NCBI GenBank assembly: GCA_028753945.1
Contig: JAPNXP010000006.1
Location: 1,240,001 to 1,304,000, forward strand
Direction: 5' to 3'
DNA length: 64,000 nt
DNA from: Hexactinellida sp. DTS-2022
Taxonomy: Eukaryota > Porifera > Hexactinellida
Below, piece after piece: positions 11,174-21,769 of the stretch (the first letter of the stretch is position 1; each line of letters opens with the position of its first letter). Position numbers and translations under genes: made by a program. The notes beneath the pieces were generated by a model. The model saw nothing but the letters and a program-made list of their open reading frames with translations, had not been told where the DNA came from and searched no databases.

Positions 11174-12289
11174 CTAGAGATTTTCAAGGCGTATTGCTCT
11201 CGGAACTGTTGCTGTCAATACATGGTAGAACGAATTCAGGCAAGTTGCTGGAGTAATTTGAGCCAAAGCATTTGGGCATAATTGCAATAGTTTATCTCTC
11301 CTTGCACTTACCATAGTTTGGCCCTCAATTGGTAAAATTGGTCCTTGAGCGCTGAGAGTTCGTTTTATATAGGATTTTAGACTTTGGAAGCACAACTCAA
11401 TCGGATTCAACTCGCAACTGTATGGAGGGAGGCGTTTCCATTCGATGTGTGAAGGGATAGAAGCTTCAAGTCTATTTTCAATCCCACGGTGACAAGGAGC
11501 GTTGTCAAGTACGATAAATGCCGTGTCAACTGAGCTACTTGGTTCCAATGCCAAACCAAACGAGAGATGGAATAATTCACTTATAAATTGATCAAAATGT
11601 GTTTGTTTAGCACCTCCGAATAGGATCTTTGAATGGACGAGTCCAACACCTGGACAGATAGCACATATCAGAGTGACATGGGGAGTTCGTTGATTGTCAG
11701 CAACCCTTCGAGCTGGCAATCCTTGAATTGATCGACCACGATTCCGAGCGGTATATAAGCCAAATCCACACTCGTCAACGTAACAGAATCTTGCTCCTAT
11801 TTCATGCTGTTCTTGCAACCATAGAGCATGAGTTCTTCTACAATCTTTGTTTGCCGGTGAATTACGTACACTCGGAAGTAATTCAAGTTTTTTTACTGTA
11901 ATTAAGCATCCTTCAAGACACCGAGCGATCGTAGATATCGAAACAGTTATCCCTCGTTCGAGAATTAGTTTATTTCTCATCTCGCCAAGAGTGATATCGG
12001 GACGGGCTTCAATGGAAATTAAGAGAAGACTTTTCGAATCCTCGTCCAACTTTTTTCCTCTTGGACCACCGCGAAGTTTGGTAGAATATTGTCTGGTGCT
12101 ACAAATTCTGTAAGCGGTATCCTTCTTAACGCCAAACAATCTGGTCATCTGTTTATAGGTTACTCCCGACTCGTGGGCACCGATAAGTCTTTGCCGTAAT
12201 TCATTTGAAATTGCTCTCCCACCTCGTGAAATAGCAACTGTAGATGATGTGGCAGAGTGTTGTCCTGCATCGTATGAACTCGAAGCCAT
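11174..12289 (-). CDS. IS630/Tc1-mariner superfamily DDE transposase
   Basis: 371 residues, uninterrupted, ATG at 12289. N-terminal helix-turn-helix region (about residues 25-65, SNELRQRLIGAHESG, then YKQMTRLFGVKKDTAYRI), followed by a second HTH-like part (95-125, PDITLGEMRNKL). DDE_3 catalytic core: Asp172 in CYVDECGFG, Asp262 in FIVLDNAPCHRG, Glu298 in LPPYSCELNPIE. The spacing between the second Asp and Glu is 35, as in DD35E-type Tc1/IS630 enzymes. All three acidic residues are present and the frame is open, so the enzyme may be active. It would excise and insert DNA at TA, binding the element ends; the flanking 21-bp arrays are possible binding sites. Separate from the surrounding Gypsy and foldback. 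Confidence 0.9.
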   Translation of the reverse strand: MASSSYDAGQHSATSSTVAISRGGRAISNELRQRLIGAHESGVTYKQMTRLFGVKKDTAYRICSTRQYSTKLRGGPRGKKLDEDSKSLLLISIEARPDITLGEMRNKLILERGITVSISTIARCLEGCLITVKKLELLPSVRNSPANKDCRRTHALWLQEQHEIGARFCYVDECGFGLYTARNRGRSIQGLPARRVADNQRTPHVTLICAICPGVGLVHSKILFGGAKQTHFDQFISELFHLSFGLALEPSSSVDTAFIVLDNAPCHRGIENRLEASIPSHIEWKRLPPYSCELNPIELCFQSLKSYIKRTLSAQGPILPIEGQTMVSARRDKLLQLCPNALAQITPATCLNSFYHVLTATVPRAIRLENL

Positions 12290-12403
12290 AATTTATGATG
12301 AATATTGAATATTTAGGAATATATTTATTTCGTATTACTTTGTTTTATACATATCAACCCAGTATCCTAAATAGATAAACCATTGAAAATCAAAAGTAAT
12401 TCC

Positions 12404-12527
12404 GATCGGATAATTGGTTGACCCAATCGGATAATTGGTTGCCCGAATCGGATAATTGGTTGACCCAATCGGATAATTGGTTGCCCGAATCGGATAATTG
12501 GTTGCCCGAATCGGATAATTGACCGAG
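12404..12527 (-). repeat. right 21-bp subterminal array (6 units)
   Basis: Inverse of the array at 10942-11072; unit core TTGCCCGAATCGGATAAT, some units with TTGACCCAATCGG. Variation among units is similar on both sides. Confidence 0.9.
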
Positions 12528-13297
12528 AAATACAGTAGTTTGAGAGGATATACCATGTCTATCAAGTAGATTGGAAGCCTATTGGGCACAATAAATAGTA
12601 TTTAATCAGGAGATTAATAATCCTGAAATTTTTTCTAAAATTTATTCGCGTTAATTTCATGTATTTGAAAATGTTCAGCTTCAATTCGCGTTAATTTAAT
12701 GGAGCGTTAATTTCCTTCGCGTTAATATCATGGCGCGTTAATTTCCTATAATAAGGTATATTACAATAATCACAATTCTCAGAAAATTGGTTGGAGATAG
12801 AGCATCGAAATGAATTATCATTGAATAGGAAGTTGAGGACGGGCTATCAATTGGATCCATTGACTAAGCTGTAACTATATTTCTTCTCGAGATATGACCT
12901 CAAGCATTGAAATCACGTTTCCATAGCAACAGGGGAATGTGTCAACATTCCATAATTGATTCTGAGATATTTTATGTAAAATTACTCCTAGATGGGTTAG
13001 TCACAGCGATTTGTTTTAAAAAGCGAAATTGAACATTTTACAAGCGTTCAAAGTTTTGGCATATTTGGACTATTAGAAAATACAGTGACGTCATTTCGCC
13101 CAAGTGGCATCTCAAAAATATGCGTCTTGTACATGACTACCTTTATAAAAAACAATTTCATAAGTAGAAGCACCCTGGATTACTTATTTCGAAGAATAAT
13201 TGAATTGCATCTATTTAGTTGACTATACTAATTAATCCCTGGTCCAGAAATTTGAGTGCGTATCATTGCCTTATGTATAGAATGCTATGGTATGGCC

Positions 13298-14395
13298 TAA
13301 AGTGTTCAACAATACTGTAGATCATGTTCTCGGTGTATGGAATCAAAACAGTATAAACCAGCAAAAGTTCCGTTAGTTAGTTCTCCAATTGGTAATCCTT
13401 GCAAAAGGATTGTTGATGTTCTACAGGTTCCTATGCATTCAGAAGGAAATAGGTATATTTTGGTTATTCAGGATTATTTTACGAAATGGATGGAAGCTTT
13501 TCCCATGCCAGACCAAAAGTCAGACAGAATTGTAAGGCTCCTAAACAATTTGTTTTGTCGTCTAGGGATACCTGAGGAACTGCATAGTGACCAAGGGAGA
13601 AATTTCGAAAGCGCCTTACTATCTGCCCTGTGTAGTGCATTTGGTATAAAAAAGACCCATACAACGCCATATCATCCACAAGATGGGTTAGTAGAGAGAG
13701 CGAATCGTACACTTTTAAATATGCTGCGTACATATGTTGACAGGGAAGACCAATGGGAACAATACCTAGCCTTGATGTTATATGCATATAATACTTCTTT
13801 TCAGTCATCTATTGAAACAACACCTTTCAATCTAATGTATGGTAGAGTACCAGAGTTACATCTTGTAAAACAATTGAGTTTTGACACCACTACATACAAA
13901 TTTCAATTACAAGAGAAAATGAGAAAGTGTCGCCAATTAGTAGAAGAAAGGTTAATTAATGCTGCACATGATCAAAAGAGATGGTACGATAAGTTTGCGA
14001 ATAGATGCGTTAATTTCAAGACAGGAGATACTGTTTGGTTGAGCATTCCTTATAAAAGTAAACTTCAACCAAGATGGGAAGGTGGATGGTCTGTAGTGAA
14101 GATGTTAAGTAAGGTTAACTTACAGATTGTACATGAAGACGGAAGAGTGCGTGTTGTCCATTTGAACAGAATCCAGCGACGATACATTAGAGAGGTAGTA
14201 AATGGAAACGATTTCGAAAATTATGCATTTTATGGGCAAAGTAGTCAAGATAAAAATTTGGACAACATAGATCTAGACTCAACGCTGGAATTAGAGAGTG
14301 AAGAGGAGGTAATCACAACTCCCACACTATTACCTAGGAGATCAACAAGGATTAGAAAACAGCCTACTTACCTCCAGGATTATGAACTATGTTAA
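13298..14395 (+). pseudogene. pol: Gypsy integrase (C-terminal part of Pol)
   Basis: The frame resumes after the insertion with a stop codon, then the tail of the zinc domain (CRSCSRCMESKQ) and a long open stretch to 14395. The core has Asp in RIVDVLQVPM, Asp in LHSDQGRNFES and Glu in PYHPQDGLVERANRTL, the integrase D, D, E set. It is followed by a C-terminal region with the basic/hydrophobic GDTVWLSIPY block. The core itself is intact, but the protein is cut by the foldback and the stop, so no complete integrase can be made. Confidence 0.85.
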
Positions 14396-14402
14396 AGATT
14401 CT

Positions 14403-14600
14403 AAGGGGGAGAAGTGTAATGTAATCAGTTAATCTTAATCGAGATTGTTACTAATATAGATTAGAAGTAGAGCGGGATATTTTGGATGTATAAATAGATT
14501 GCTAATTATGTATTTAGACTTGGTTATGTATTTCTAATTATTACACAATTTAACAAAGATAGTTATCTTACATGTATATTCCATTGTTGTTTATATTATG
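14403..14600 (+). repeat. polypurine tract and probable start of Gypsy 3' LTR
   Basis: A purine-rich run (AAGGGGGAGAAG, ending 14414) follows the integrase stop and is directly followed by TGTAATG, which fits a polypurine tract plus the TG start of an LTR. The LTR end is not certain and no matching 5' LTR is in the window. Confidence 0.5.
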
Positions 14601-15110
14601 GGAAATCATATAGGAATACAACAGCTATACAAACGGAATACAAATAACTGAGTGGATATACAAACGGAAAACAAATAACCAGTGTTGTAAATCAAATCAA
14701 ATATTTCAATATTTGATTTGATTTGATTTGAAATGATTTGAAATTTCAAATATTTGATTTGATTTGATTTGAAATGATTTGAAATCTCAAATGATTTGAA
14801 ATGATTTGATTTGAAATAATTTGAAATAAAAAATGATTAGATTTGATTTGATTGGAGAAAAAATAAATGATTTACTTACAACCCTGCAAATAAGTGATTG
14901 GATGAATTAATTTCCACTTGCCCAATTAAATTACAGTCTCAGTTGAGCATTCTATACGGCACACTTAACAATTGATGGAGACATAAAAATTCTTTTATAC
15001 TAATTGAATGCTGGATGCTAATCTATACTGGGACAACCCTCGAATTTAATTGGTTAAAGGTTTTGTCACCTTGGGGATGGAAGATGTGAATATTATTCTA
15101 AAAATTCCTT
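14600..15110 (+). repeat. interspersed repeat R2, copy 1
   Basis: Segments such as CAACCCTCGAATTTAATTGG and ACTAATTGAATGCT recur at 20040-20330 (inverse), 25876-26110 and 58423-58760. The order is conserved among copies. No open frame. Confidence 0.6.
14680..14886. mobile_element. hAT-type MITE with TTTGATTTGA interior
   Basis: Starts CAGTGTTGTAAATC and ends GATTTACTTACAACCCTG. Flanking octamers CAAATAAC (14672-14679) and CAAATAAG (14887-14894) are an 8-bp duplication with one change. The interior is almost only repeats of the ATTTGATTTG word seen at its ends. It interrupts a repeat (family R2) whose flanks continue on both sides. Confidence 0.75.
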
Positions 15111-15289
15111 ATCTGGAGTCAGTGGAGTGGTCAGGTATTTCCTAGATAATATGCAAAATTTGGTACAGATCGGTTCAGGCATCTCAGAGGAGATGTGAGG
15201 ACAGACATTGTCTTTTATATATATAGATGGACGTGAGCAAAGTAAACAAATGCCATGCAAATAAACAAATTACAAGTAAACAATAGAAA

Positions 15290-15715
15290 AACAGAAAAAA
15301 TTATTAAGCAACCAGATGCTAAAATACAAGTAGTATCCGAATTAAAACTTCTATTTTCGTACATAAAACGTATATAATTGCTGGTTTATATCTATTCATT
15401 CTCACTATATATTCGGAAAATGTATTCTAAGTATATTAGCAAATTATTTTCATTTTCTCGCAGTTCTTTAGACTCGAATTGTACGATATTTTTGTTTATT
15501 TGTGGTGTCATCATTAAATGGCGCCTAAATAGCTTAACCTCAAATTTTAGATTCTTAAAAGTGGTTCTAATGGACTCGCAATGGTTGATTACCCCATATA
15601 CAACCCAAATAACAACAATAGGAGGCATAGTTTATCCTAAAATGAAAATTAGAAACTGGCCTTCTCGTTTTATGGCCTTCTCGGTGACATATCTAGCCGT
15701 ATATTAAGTAGGCCA
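15290..15715 (+). repeat. half of a foldback MITE (family of 25083-25870)
   Basis: Matches the right half of the 25083-25870 element: CATAAAACGTATAT, then TGTCATCATTAAATGGCGCC and the terminal GCCGTATATTAAGTAGGCC. The left arm is absent here. Confidence 0.65.
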
Positions 15716-15981
15716 TGGCTATCCAAACAATCTGAATTCACTTTTTCTACAGTTTCTAATATGTACACTACTTTGTATTAAAGTAACATGACAGAAGTTC
15801 CCATTTCAATTATTTCTTCTTTCCGAGGGAAACATGTAATGGCTCTAGGAGTGGGACTTTGCCAGCTCCTATTCGCGCTATAGCCGCATACAAAGGAACT
15901 TGCAACGCACTTAGGGTCGTTATCTTCCGAAACACCTTTCTGAAATAGTTTGACAACTTGAGGTGTTGATGATATTACGGA

Positions 15982-16097
15982 AAAATCTAAAATTACAGCT
16001 GTGCCGACAGCATTTTATTTTGGAGGCACTATCAATAAACCAAAATATAGTGCTTCCAAATGAACATGCAATCGGCACAACTGTAATTTTAGATTTT
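15982..16097. mobile_element. 120-bp palindromic MITE (GCCGACAGCAT family)
   Basis: Near-complete inverted repeat: AATCTAAAATTACAGCTGTG at one end, its complement at the other, meeting around CACTATCAATAAACC. Further copies at 21640, 33163, 53666, 60898, 62808 and 63641; half copies at 60163 and 61901. Confidence 0.75.
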
Positions 16098-17161
16098 ATT
16101 TAACCAAGTTTATAAAGCAGTATGTATTTCTATGTAGAGTAAACTTAGTATGTTCGCTCGCATAATACGTAGTAATTTTTCCTTCCCTAGGGGATACGTT
16201 ATAACTGAGTTCTACAATATTAGGGTGACCATTGTCCAATTTTTAGCCTGGACAGTCCAGTTTTTTTTACAATATTGTGCGATGTCCAGTAATTTTCTAA
16301 ATTGTCCATGGTTTTTTCTGCGGTTATTTTTTATTATCATCCAATTGTCTCAGATTCGTTCCTTGCAAGGAAATAAATCGGAAATTACCTTAAAAACACA
16401 ACATAACCCTTTTTTTGTTTTGTGCCAAGCACTGCAGAACGACCATATCTAACGTTCGTACATGGTTATGAGTTTCTTCCAAGCGTATTTTTCAGAGTTA
16501 TGAGCTATTTTCTACAGCGGACCATAGGTTTCACCACTGAACGATTCTCAGTACTGTATTCCTCAACATTGGTAAGATTGGTGTTATCATTACTCTATCC
16601 AAGCAATCACTGACGAAGATAATCAACAATTGATCAAAAAAAATAAAAATTAAGTGAAAATTTGAAACTTTATGGCCTATAATCTCATTCGAGGGTACAT
16701 TTTCTTGTTAATATTTTTCTCAGACACCCGAGCAGCTAGAATCAAAATATTCGCTCAGTACAGAATATTTGGATTGACCAGACGCAGTAAACTCGGGCGA
16801 TTATGGAGGCGACACCAGAGTAGTTGAAGGTTTGAAATTTTTTATACACAATAAATAATACTTACCTCAAATCTCCTAGTTTTTTACGAAGAAATCAAGC
16901 AATTATCACAGAGATAGTATGCCAAAAATATTAATCTTCACGAAAATATCGACTTTTTCTGACTCCGGAGCCATCAAAATTAAGTATTGGCTGATAGAGG
17001 TCATTAAAGCTCATAGCATAGATTGATAATGCGTCATATTGAATAAAGTTAATATTAATAATTTAATATAATGTTATTTGCAGAGATGAGATTCTAATAC
17101 AAATAAAGCGTAAAAGAATACTCATCAGCTGTTTGTTGTAATAGTTTGTATGCTACTTTAT
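16098..17161. other. spacer, no gene seen
   Basis: Bases 16094-16150 carry a repeat also seen at 27365 and 38955 (TTTATAAAGCAGTATGTATTTC). Short open frames here have no coding character. Confidence 0.4.
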
Positions 17162-17545
17162 CTATTTCCTCGAGGTCAATACACACGTTATCTCCAGCTG
17201 TATTACTGTTGGTATTAGGTGCATAAGAGTGCCATAGGATAGAGAAGTGATATCAGCATATAATACCCCTAACTCCCTAATAGTAGGATGATATGCCAGA
17301 CCTGCACACAGAGATTCGACTCCTGTCTCATAGAGCGAGACAAACTGTAGTTGCAATACAATTAATAACTTTAGTTATTCCCTATTATACTCCATTCACT
17401 GGGGTCATCAGCTGGTAGAGATATACAATGTAACTTTAACTCAACTACTTTAGTGTATAATGATGAGACATTCAGGAATATACTGCTTAAACTAGAGTAG
17501 TCCAATTCATATAACTTCACAGCTCTCAGTGTATGTCTGTTATAA
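17162..17545 (-). pseudogene. leucine-rich repeat fragment, NLR type
   Basis: Minus-strand translation gives LRR-like spacing: SLCAGLAYHPTIRELGVLY followed by ITSLSYGTLMHLIP and QLEIT, and upstream (17400-17545) RAVKLYELDYSSLSSIFLN and VVELKLHCISLP. A stop or frame change separates the two pieces near 17370. Such repeats occur at the C-terminal side of NLR proteins, and NLR relics lie at 30.6 and 39.4 kb. No NACHT part is attached here. Confidence 0.55.
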
Positions 17546-17657
17546 ATAAATAGTAGTAGCAGATAAATATAGTCTTAGATTCTGGTTTAATAAAACTAAC
17601 AAACTAACAAAACAATTTTTTCTACCAAACCTAGCTTATAGATTAATAGACAGAGAA

Positions 17658-18391
17658 ATGGCCGCTATATTTCCTGACTCTTTAGCTCCCATAGACACAA
17701 TCGAGACACAGATAGATCAATTCTGCGACCGAATAATAATGTGTGTGAATGCAAGGAGAATGACGCTCCTAGCAACCGTTCAGGAGAATCCTGAGGGAGA
17801 GTATTCTCCAGGAGACCCAGCAGCTGCTTCTGAGAGAAGTGGAGCGAAAGCTGGAAGAGGTGAGCAGTGGAGTTCCGAGGAGAGTACGGACACCTGGAAC
17901 AGCTGATAGCAGCACTCGGAGAGATACGGGAGGAGGAAGTGCCAGCTGTGCCCAGACACGAAGCCATGAGACCAACCCTAGCTGTTGGGAAGAAAGGCAA
18001 AGCTCCTGGAGAGCTATGGTATCCTCGTGCTGTAGCGATTGACAGAAATACAAACCATATTTATGTTGCAGAGGGAAATATGTCTGATAACTTCTCGCGT
18101 ATCTCCTTATTCTCAGATGGAGGTGAGTTCCTAAGCAGTTACTCACGAGCACATGGGATGCCTACGCGGTATAGCTATACACACAGACAACTTGAACACA
18201 ACGGATATACTCGTAGATGCTGTGCTTCAGTTTAAGATATAATCCCACATGCGATTAGTAGCTAAGTTAGGAACAAGGGGAACCGGGAATGGAGAGTTCG
18301 ATTGCCCTGCTAACCTTGCTGTCTCTACCAACGGAGATGTTTATGTAGCAGATAGAAACAACAACAGAGTGCAGATCCTAGACACTAACTG
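17658..18391 (+). pseudogene. NHL-repeat protein pseudogene
   Basis: Starts MAAIFPDSLAPIDTIETQID, similar in design to the other NHL genes: a short leader, a coiled-coil-like region, then GVGKKG-type and NHL blades (NHIYVAEGN, and at 18330-18380 GDVYVADRNNNRVQILD). The pieces lie in three frames with at least three breaks (about 17790, 17870, 18160) and a stop near 18237, so it is dead. It ends at a stop after the second or third blade, so it is also short compared with the six-blade relatives. Confidence 0.75.
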
Positions 18392-19289
18392 AACACTCAA
18401 TTCAACACCCTAGAGATATAAGCTAACAGCTGATATGTGATGACTCTCCCCATCCATATTCTCAAACGGAGAAAACTCATCAAATATTCCTCCAAAAATT
18501 GAAAAATATTATCGAAGTTAAATCCACAAAAGGTTGTAGTATCACGCTTGAAGAAATCATTGAAATTGAAACTGAAACTAGGCCCTGTATGTTAGTTCCT
18601 AATTCCATCCTCTCCAAACATGTCGTAGTTCTTAGATTCTTTGCATCTGTAATATAAATAACTTATATGGACATTCTACATAGACCACTGTTTTTGACTT
18701 AAATACTATTACCCATAGACGGCAGGGTTATTTGTTACACATAATATATAGATGCTATACAACTTTTTGCTTAGTTTGCATGTGCTTTTAAAGACCGTCT
18801 ACATATAAGGTAGCTCTTGTAACATATAAGGCATACCCAAATGATCTTTCAATATTAAAAAAATGCTTTTTTTGTACAAGTAATTTAACACAATTGGCAG
18901 AGTATTCAACAGATTAATTCTAATTGGGGTATATTAAACAAATTTTTAGTCAATTAGTCAACCCAAATTTTGCCCAGAATAACCAAATTTGAATTAAATT
19001 TCATAATTTTGACCCAATTAGCCGAAATTTGCCCAATTAACCGAAAATATTTCGTAATAGCTCTTTCTGGCATTATTCTGTTCCTGGCAAAATGACCCAT
19101 TATTCAGGCGCCATTAAGTGGAGTTGACCGTAATTATACTATTACTATAGGAAGACCTTCAATATTAAAATCCGGCTTCGCATTTTTGCCAGTACCTGAA
19201 AATCATCTACAAGTAATTCCTACTTGCAATCAATAGGAATACTATATGAACATACTCTGTGACCCCAGATATTCTATACAAATACTCAC
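18392..19289. other. spacer, no gene seen
   Basis: Low-complexity AT-rich sequence with short repeats of CCCAATTAGCC/AACCAAATTT type around 18930-19040. Nothing coding. Confidence 0.4.
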
Positions 19290-19429
19290 CATTAGCAATC
19301 TCTATGAATCTCTCTTCAGCATTATCCTCTTTGTTTCTATCCGGATGATATTTTATGGCTAATTTCCTAAACGCTTTCTTAACTCCCTTTCATGCTGTTT
19401 TCTTTACACCCAATAAATCGTAATAATTC
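19290..19429 (-). pseudogene. DnaJ J-domain exon relic
   Basis: One frame on the minus strand reads YYDLLGVKKTA, stop, KGVKKAFRKLAIKYHPDRNK then EERFIEIAN. This is a J-domain with the HPD motif, which stimulates Hsp70 ATPase. The exon is bounded by an AG acceptor (GGGTAG) and a GTGAGT donor in the right phase, so it was an exon; a TGA inside helix 1-2 shows this copy is broken. No other exon of the gene was found nearby. Confidence 0.7.
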
Positions 19430-19583
19430 CTACCCGCCTATACACAATGGTGCAAAAATGAAAACTCAAAAACTATCAAATAGAGAAGAATATATTCCAA
19501 AACTGGGCCATTTTATACAGTTTTAAAACGAAAATGCAAACTTGAGAACCTATTTTTCTTCAATCTGTTTAGAAATCTATATA

Positions 19584-19842
19584 CCGTATTTCCCCGAATA
19601 AGCGCCCCGGCGCTTATTGTTTTCGTGGGCCAATATTATCCTGAAATTTTTGTGAAAAATCCAGAATATAATATTTAGGTCGGTTCTAATGGTTTCCACC
19701 AACAGTATACCTGCCGAAGTTGCCAAAATCAATGCAATTACATTAAGTGATCAACTAATGTGTCTAAAATTTATCATACCGATGTCACTTTTATTGACCC
19801 GGCGCATATTCAAGCACCCGGCGCATATTCGGGGAAATACGG
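19584..19842. mobile_element. Tc1/mariner-type MITE
   Basis: Ends CCGTATTTCCCCGAATAAGC and GCGCATATTCGGGGAAATACGG, here given as its two halves GCGCATATTCGGGG and AAATACGG, flanked by TA on both sides. 259 bp, no frame. Confidence 0.7.
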
Positions 19843-20039
19843 TAGTTGCGCTGTACTAAATGTGGCTCAATCTGATTGGTTAATCACTATACAATAAGTA
19901 TACTTTACGTTGCTATAGTGATTCCTGGTCAATTATAAATTGTTTCCAAATCTAGATATTTGAGATGGTCCGTTGATAAAAATTCATGAATTCTAGCTAA
20001 TAATATAATTAGAAAGGAATATTTTATATATGACAATAA

Positions 20040-20330
20040 GAGAATTCGAGGGTTGTCCCTGTATGGATAGCAGCTAGCATTCAATTAAGTATAAATGGCT
20101 TTTGTATCAAATGTTAAGCGTAATGCTTAAGAGAATGTAATTTAATTGGTCGAGAGTATATTCATGCATGCAATCAGTTATTTGTGATCCTTCTGTCTAC
20201 CCATACATTTCTAACATTCCATTGTGTCTATTTGATATCCAATTATTCTCAATCAATACAATAGCTGTTTCCCACTTAGGTCCAAAGAGTTGTACAGTTC
20301 CTTAATTTACAATATTTTGAATTTGTAGTA
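20040..20330 (-). repeat. interspersed repeat R2, copy 2 (inverse)
   Basis: Inverse of the R2 block at 58423-58760, including TTCGAGGGTTGTCC and CATACATTTCTAACATTCCA. Confidence 0.55.
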
Positions 20331-20717
20331 TATTACATACGGACAACAACCACAAGCTCATCTATAAAATTGTCCGTTTAAATTAGCATCAAAATAATAT
20401 TCCGGCGCTTACTGGGTTAGTATTTTGTAATTAATTTACTTTGTCCTTATATAAACATAAAGCTGGGATCCACGGAAATAATATACTACATAGGAACCAC
20501 AGCTGGAAGAGGTTGGGATTCCCTGCTCCCATACATATATGCTGTACAGTAGAATCTGCTAAAGGTCATTCTAAACAACGGTCATTTGTACATAGCCTAG
20601 CGGCCAGTTAAAATAATGATTTCCCATAATATAATATACCTGTGTATAAGGCTTTCGAACGTTACGTAACATTTCCAATTTGGGGAGGATTACGAATGTA
20701 TGAACACAACCTATTCA
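20331..20717. other. spacer, no gene seen
   Basis: No open frame or repeat end recognised. Confidence 0.3.
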
Positions 20718-20725
20718 CCAAGGAT

Positions 20726-21112
20726 CAGGGTTGTTTGATTTAAATCATGATTTAAATCAATGATTTTTATTAATAAAAATCATGATTTTAATCAAAAATC
20801 TGATTTTAATCAAAGAAGTTTGATTTAAATCAATAAAGTCGGACTTTTTTGATTTAAATCAAACTTTTTTGATTTAAATCAGATTTTTTATGTCTATTGT
20901 TTTTTGCGAAAAAAGAAAAGAAATACATTGATAATGAATCAAATTACATTGATAATGAGTCATTAACAATGTAATTAACCTATTAGCCAAATAATATACG
21001 CCAATGTGATATAGATTGCAAAAAAAACAATTAAAATCAAAATTCTGATTAAAATCAAAAAAATCGGATTTAAATCAAAAAAATCGGATTTTTTTGATTT
21101 TTATCAACCCTG
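20726..21112. mobile_element. hAT-type MITE with TGATTTAAATCA interior
   Basis: Starts CAGGGTTGTTTGATTTAAAT and ends GATTTTTATCAACCCTG; perfect 8-bp duplication CCAAGGAT at 20718-20725 and 21113-21120. Most of the 387 bp is made of the palindromic word TGATTTAAATCA and relatives. A second copy is at 59499-59884. Confidence 0.85.
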
Positions 21113-21125
21113 CCAAGGATTAATA

Positions 21126-21400
21126 CAGGGATTTTCACGAGTCACTTGATTGACTCGATGACTCGCGAGTCACCACGAGTCATCGAGTTCAGGAATCGCG
21201 AATTATTATTGATGTGTACGTATGGTAAGATTAAGCAATTGGAAATTGAGTATTACCTTTAATATTCTTTTACTAATCTGATTGTATTCAGAATTTGAAA
21301 AACCCACGAATCTCAAAAGTTATTATCTGATTGACTTGATGACTCACGAGTCACCGCGAGTTATCGAGTCAAATGACTCGATGACTCATGAAAAGCCCTG
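21126..21400. mobile_element. hAT-type MITE with GAGTCA/TGACTCG interior
   Basis: Starts CAGGGATTTTCACGAGTCA, ends TGACTCATGAAAAGCCCTG; perfect 8-bp duplication GATTAATA at 21118-21125 and 21401-21408. It was inserted directly next to the previous MITE; the two target duplications share bases GAT. The interior repeats GACTCGATGACTCGCGAGTC-like words. Confidence 0.85.
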
Positions 21401-21639
21401 GATTAATACAACATCATGGAGGGGGAGTAAAATAAAATATTAATAATTGGCTGTAGATATGAGCTGCTGTAGTTATATGGCGAATACTTTTGGGCTCTAT
21501 CGAGTGGAATAGGAGTGCTAACTGCATCAGTATAAGTATGTAAGAAATTATTTTAATTGTTCGTAATGGATGTGATAATTCATTAGTGTGTGATTCGTAA
21601 CCAATGTAGCACAATTAAATATTATAATCAACGCAAAAT

Positions 21640-21769
21640 TTAAAAAAATCTAAATTTATAACTGTGTCGACAGCATTTTCCTTTGGAAGCAGATTAATCA
21701 ACCAACCACCAAATATGTATAGTGCCTCCAATGGACATGCTGTCGGCACAGCTGTAATTCTAGAATTTT
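21640..21769. mobile_element. 120-bp palindromic MITE (GCCGACAGCAT family)
   Basis: Same family as 15982-16097; halves meet around CAACCACCAAATATG. Confidence 0.7.

Larger units (their letters stand above)
10775..12748. mobile_element. IS630/Tc1-type transposon with subterminal arrays
   Basis: Ends TAGGAAATTAACGCGCC and GGCGCGTTAATTTCCTA, flanked by TA (10773-10774 and 12749-12750), 1974 bp. Inside the ends are several inverted copies of AAATTAACGCG, then an array of about six 21-bp units on each side in inverted orientation, then one transposase gene on the minus strand. It sits exactly at the dyad centre of the foldback. Confidence 0.75.
8822..13288. mobile_element. foldback (Mutator-like TIR) element, host of two nested transposons
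   Basis: Outer ends are ATAGCATTCTATAC and its reverse complement. The two arms (8822-9046 plus 10444-10772 on the left; 12751-13288 on the right) are inverted copies of each other over about 540-550 bases, with small differences. They meet around a perfect palindrome centre, ACCTTAT-TA-ATAAGGT, once the inner element is removed. Long inverted repeats with a 9-bp target duplication are the hallmark of Mutator-like (MULE) elements. No MULE transposase is present, so this copy is non-autonomous. Confidence 0.75.
8813..13297. repeat. 9-bp target duplication GGTATGGCC around the foldback
   Basis: GGTATGGCC at 8813-8821 and again at 13289-13297, directly flanking the outermost inverted repeats. 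The Gypsy integrase reading frame resumes when one copy is counted. Because CC/GG next to the terminal bases could also belong to the inverted repeat, a 5-bp TATGG duplication is an alternative reading. Confidence 0.8.
5640..14600 (+). mobile_element. Ty3/Gypsy LTR retrotransposon, decayed and interrupted
   Basis: Order of domains: gag with zinc knuckles, aspartic protease, reverse transcriptase, RNase H, integrase, then a purine-rich tract and a putative 3' LTR start. This is the Ty3/Gypsy order. Several frameshifts and stops break the frame, and a nested transposon complex (8822-13288) splits the integrase. No 5' LTR or primer-binding site is visible before gag, so the copy is 5'-truncated or rearranged. 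Confidence 0.9.
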
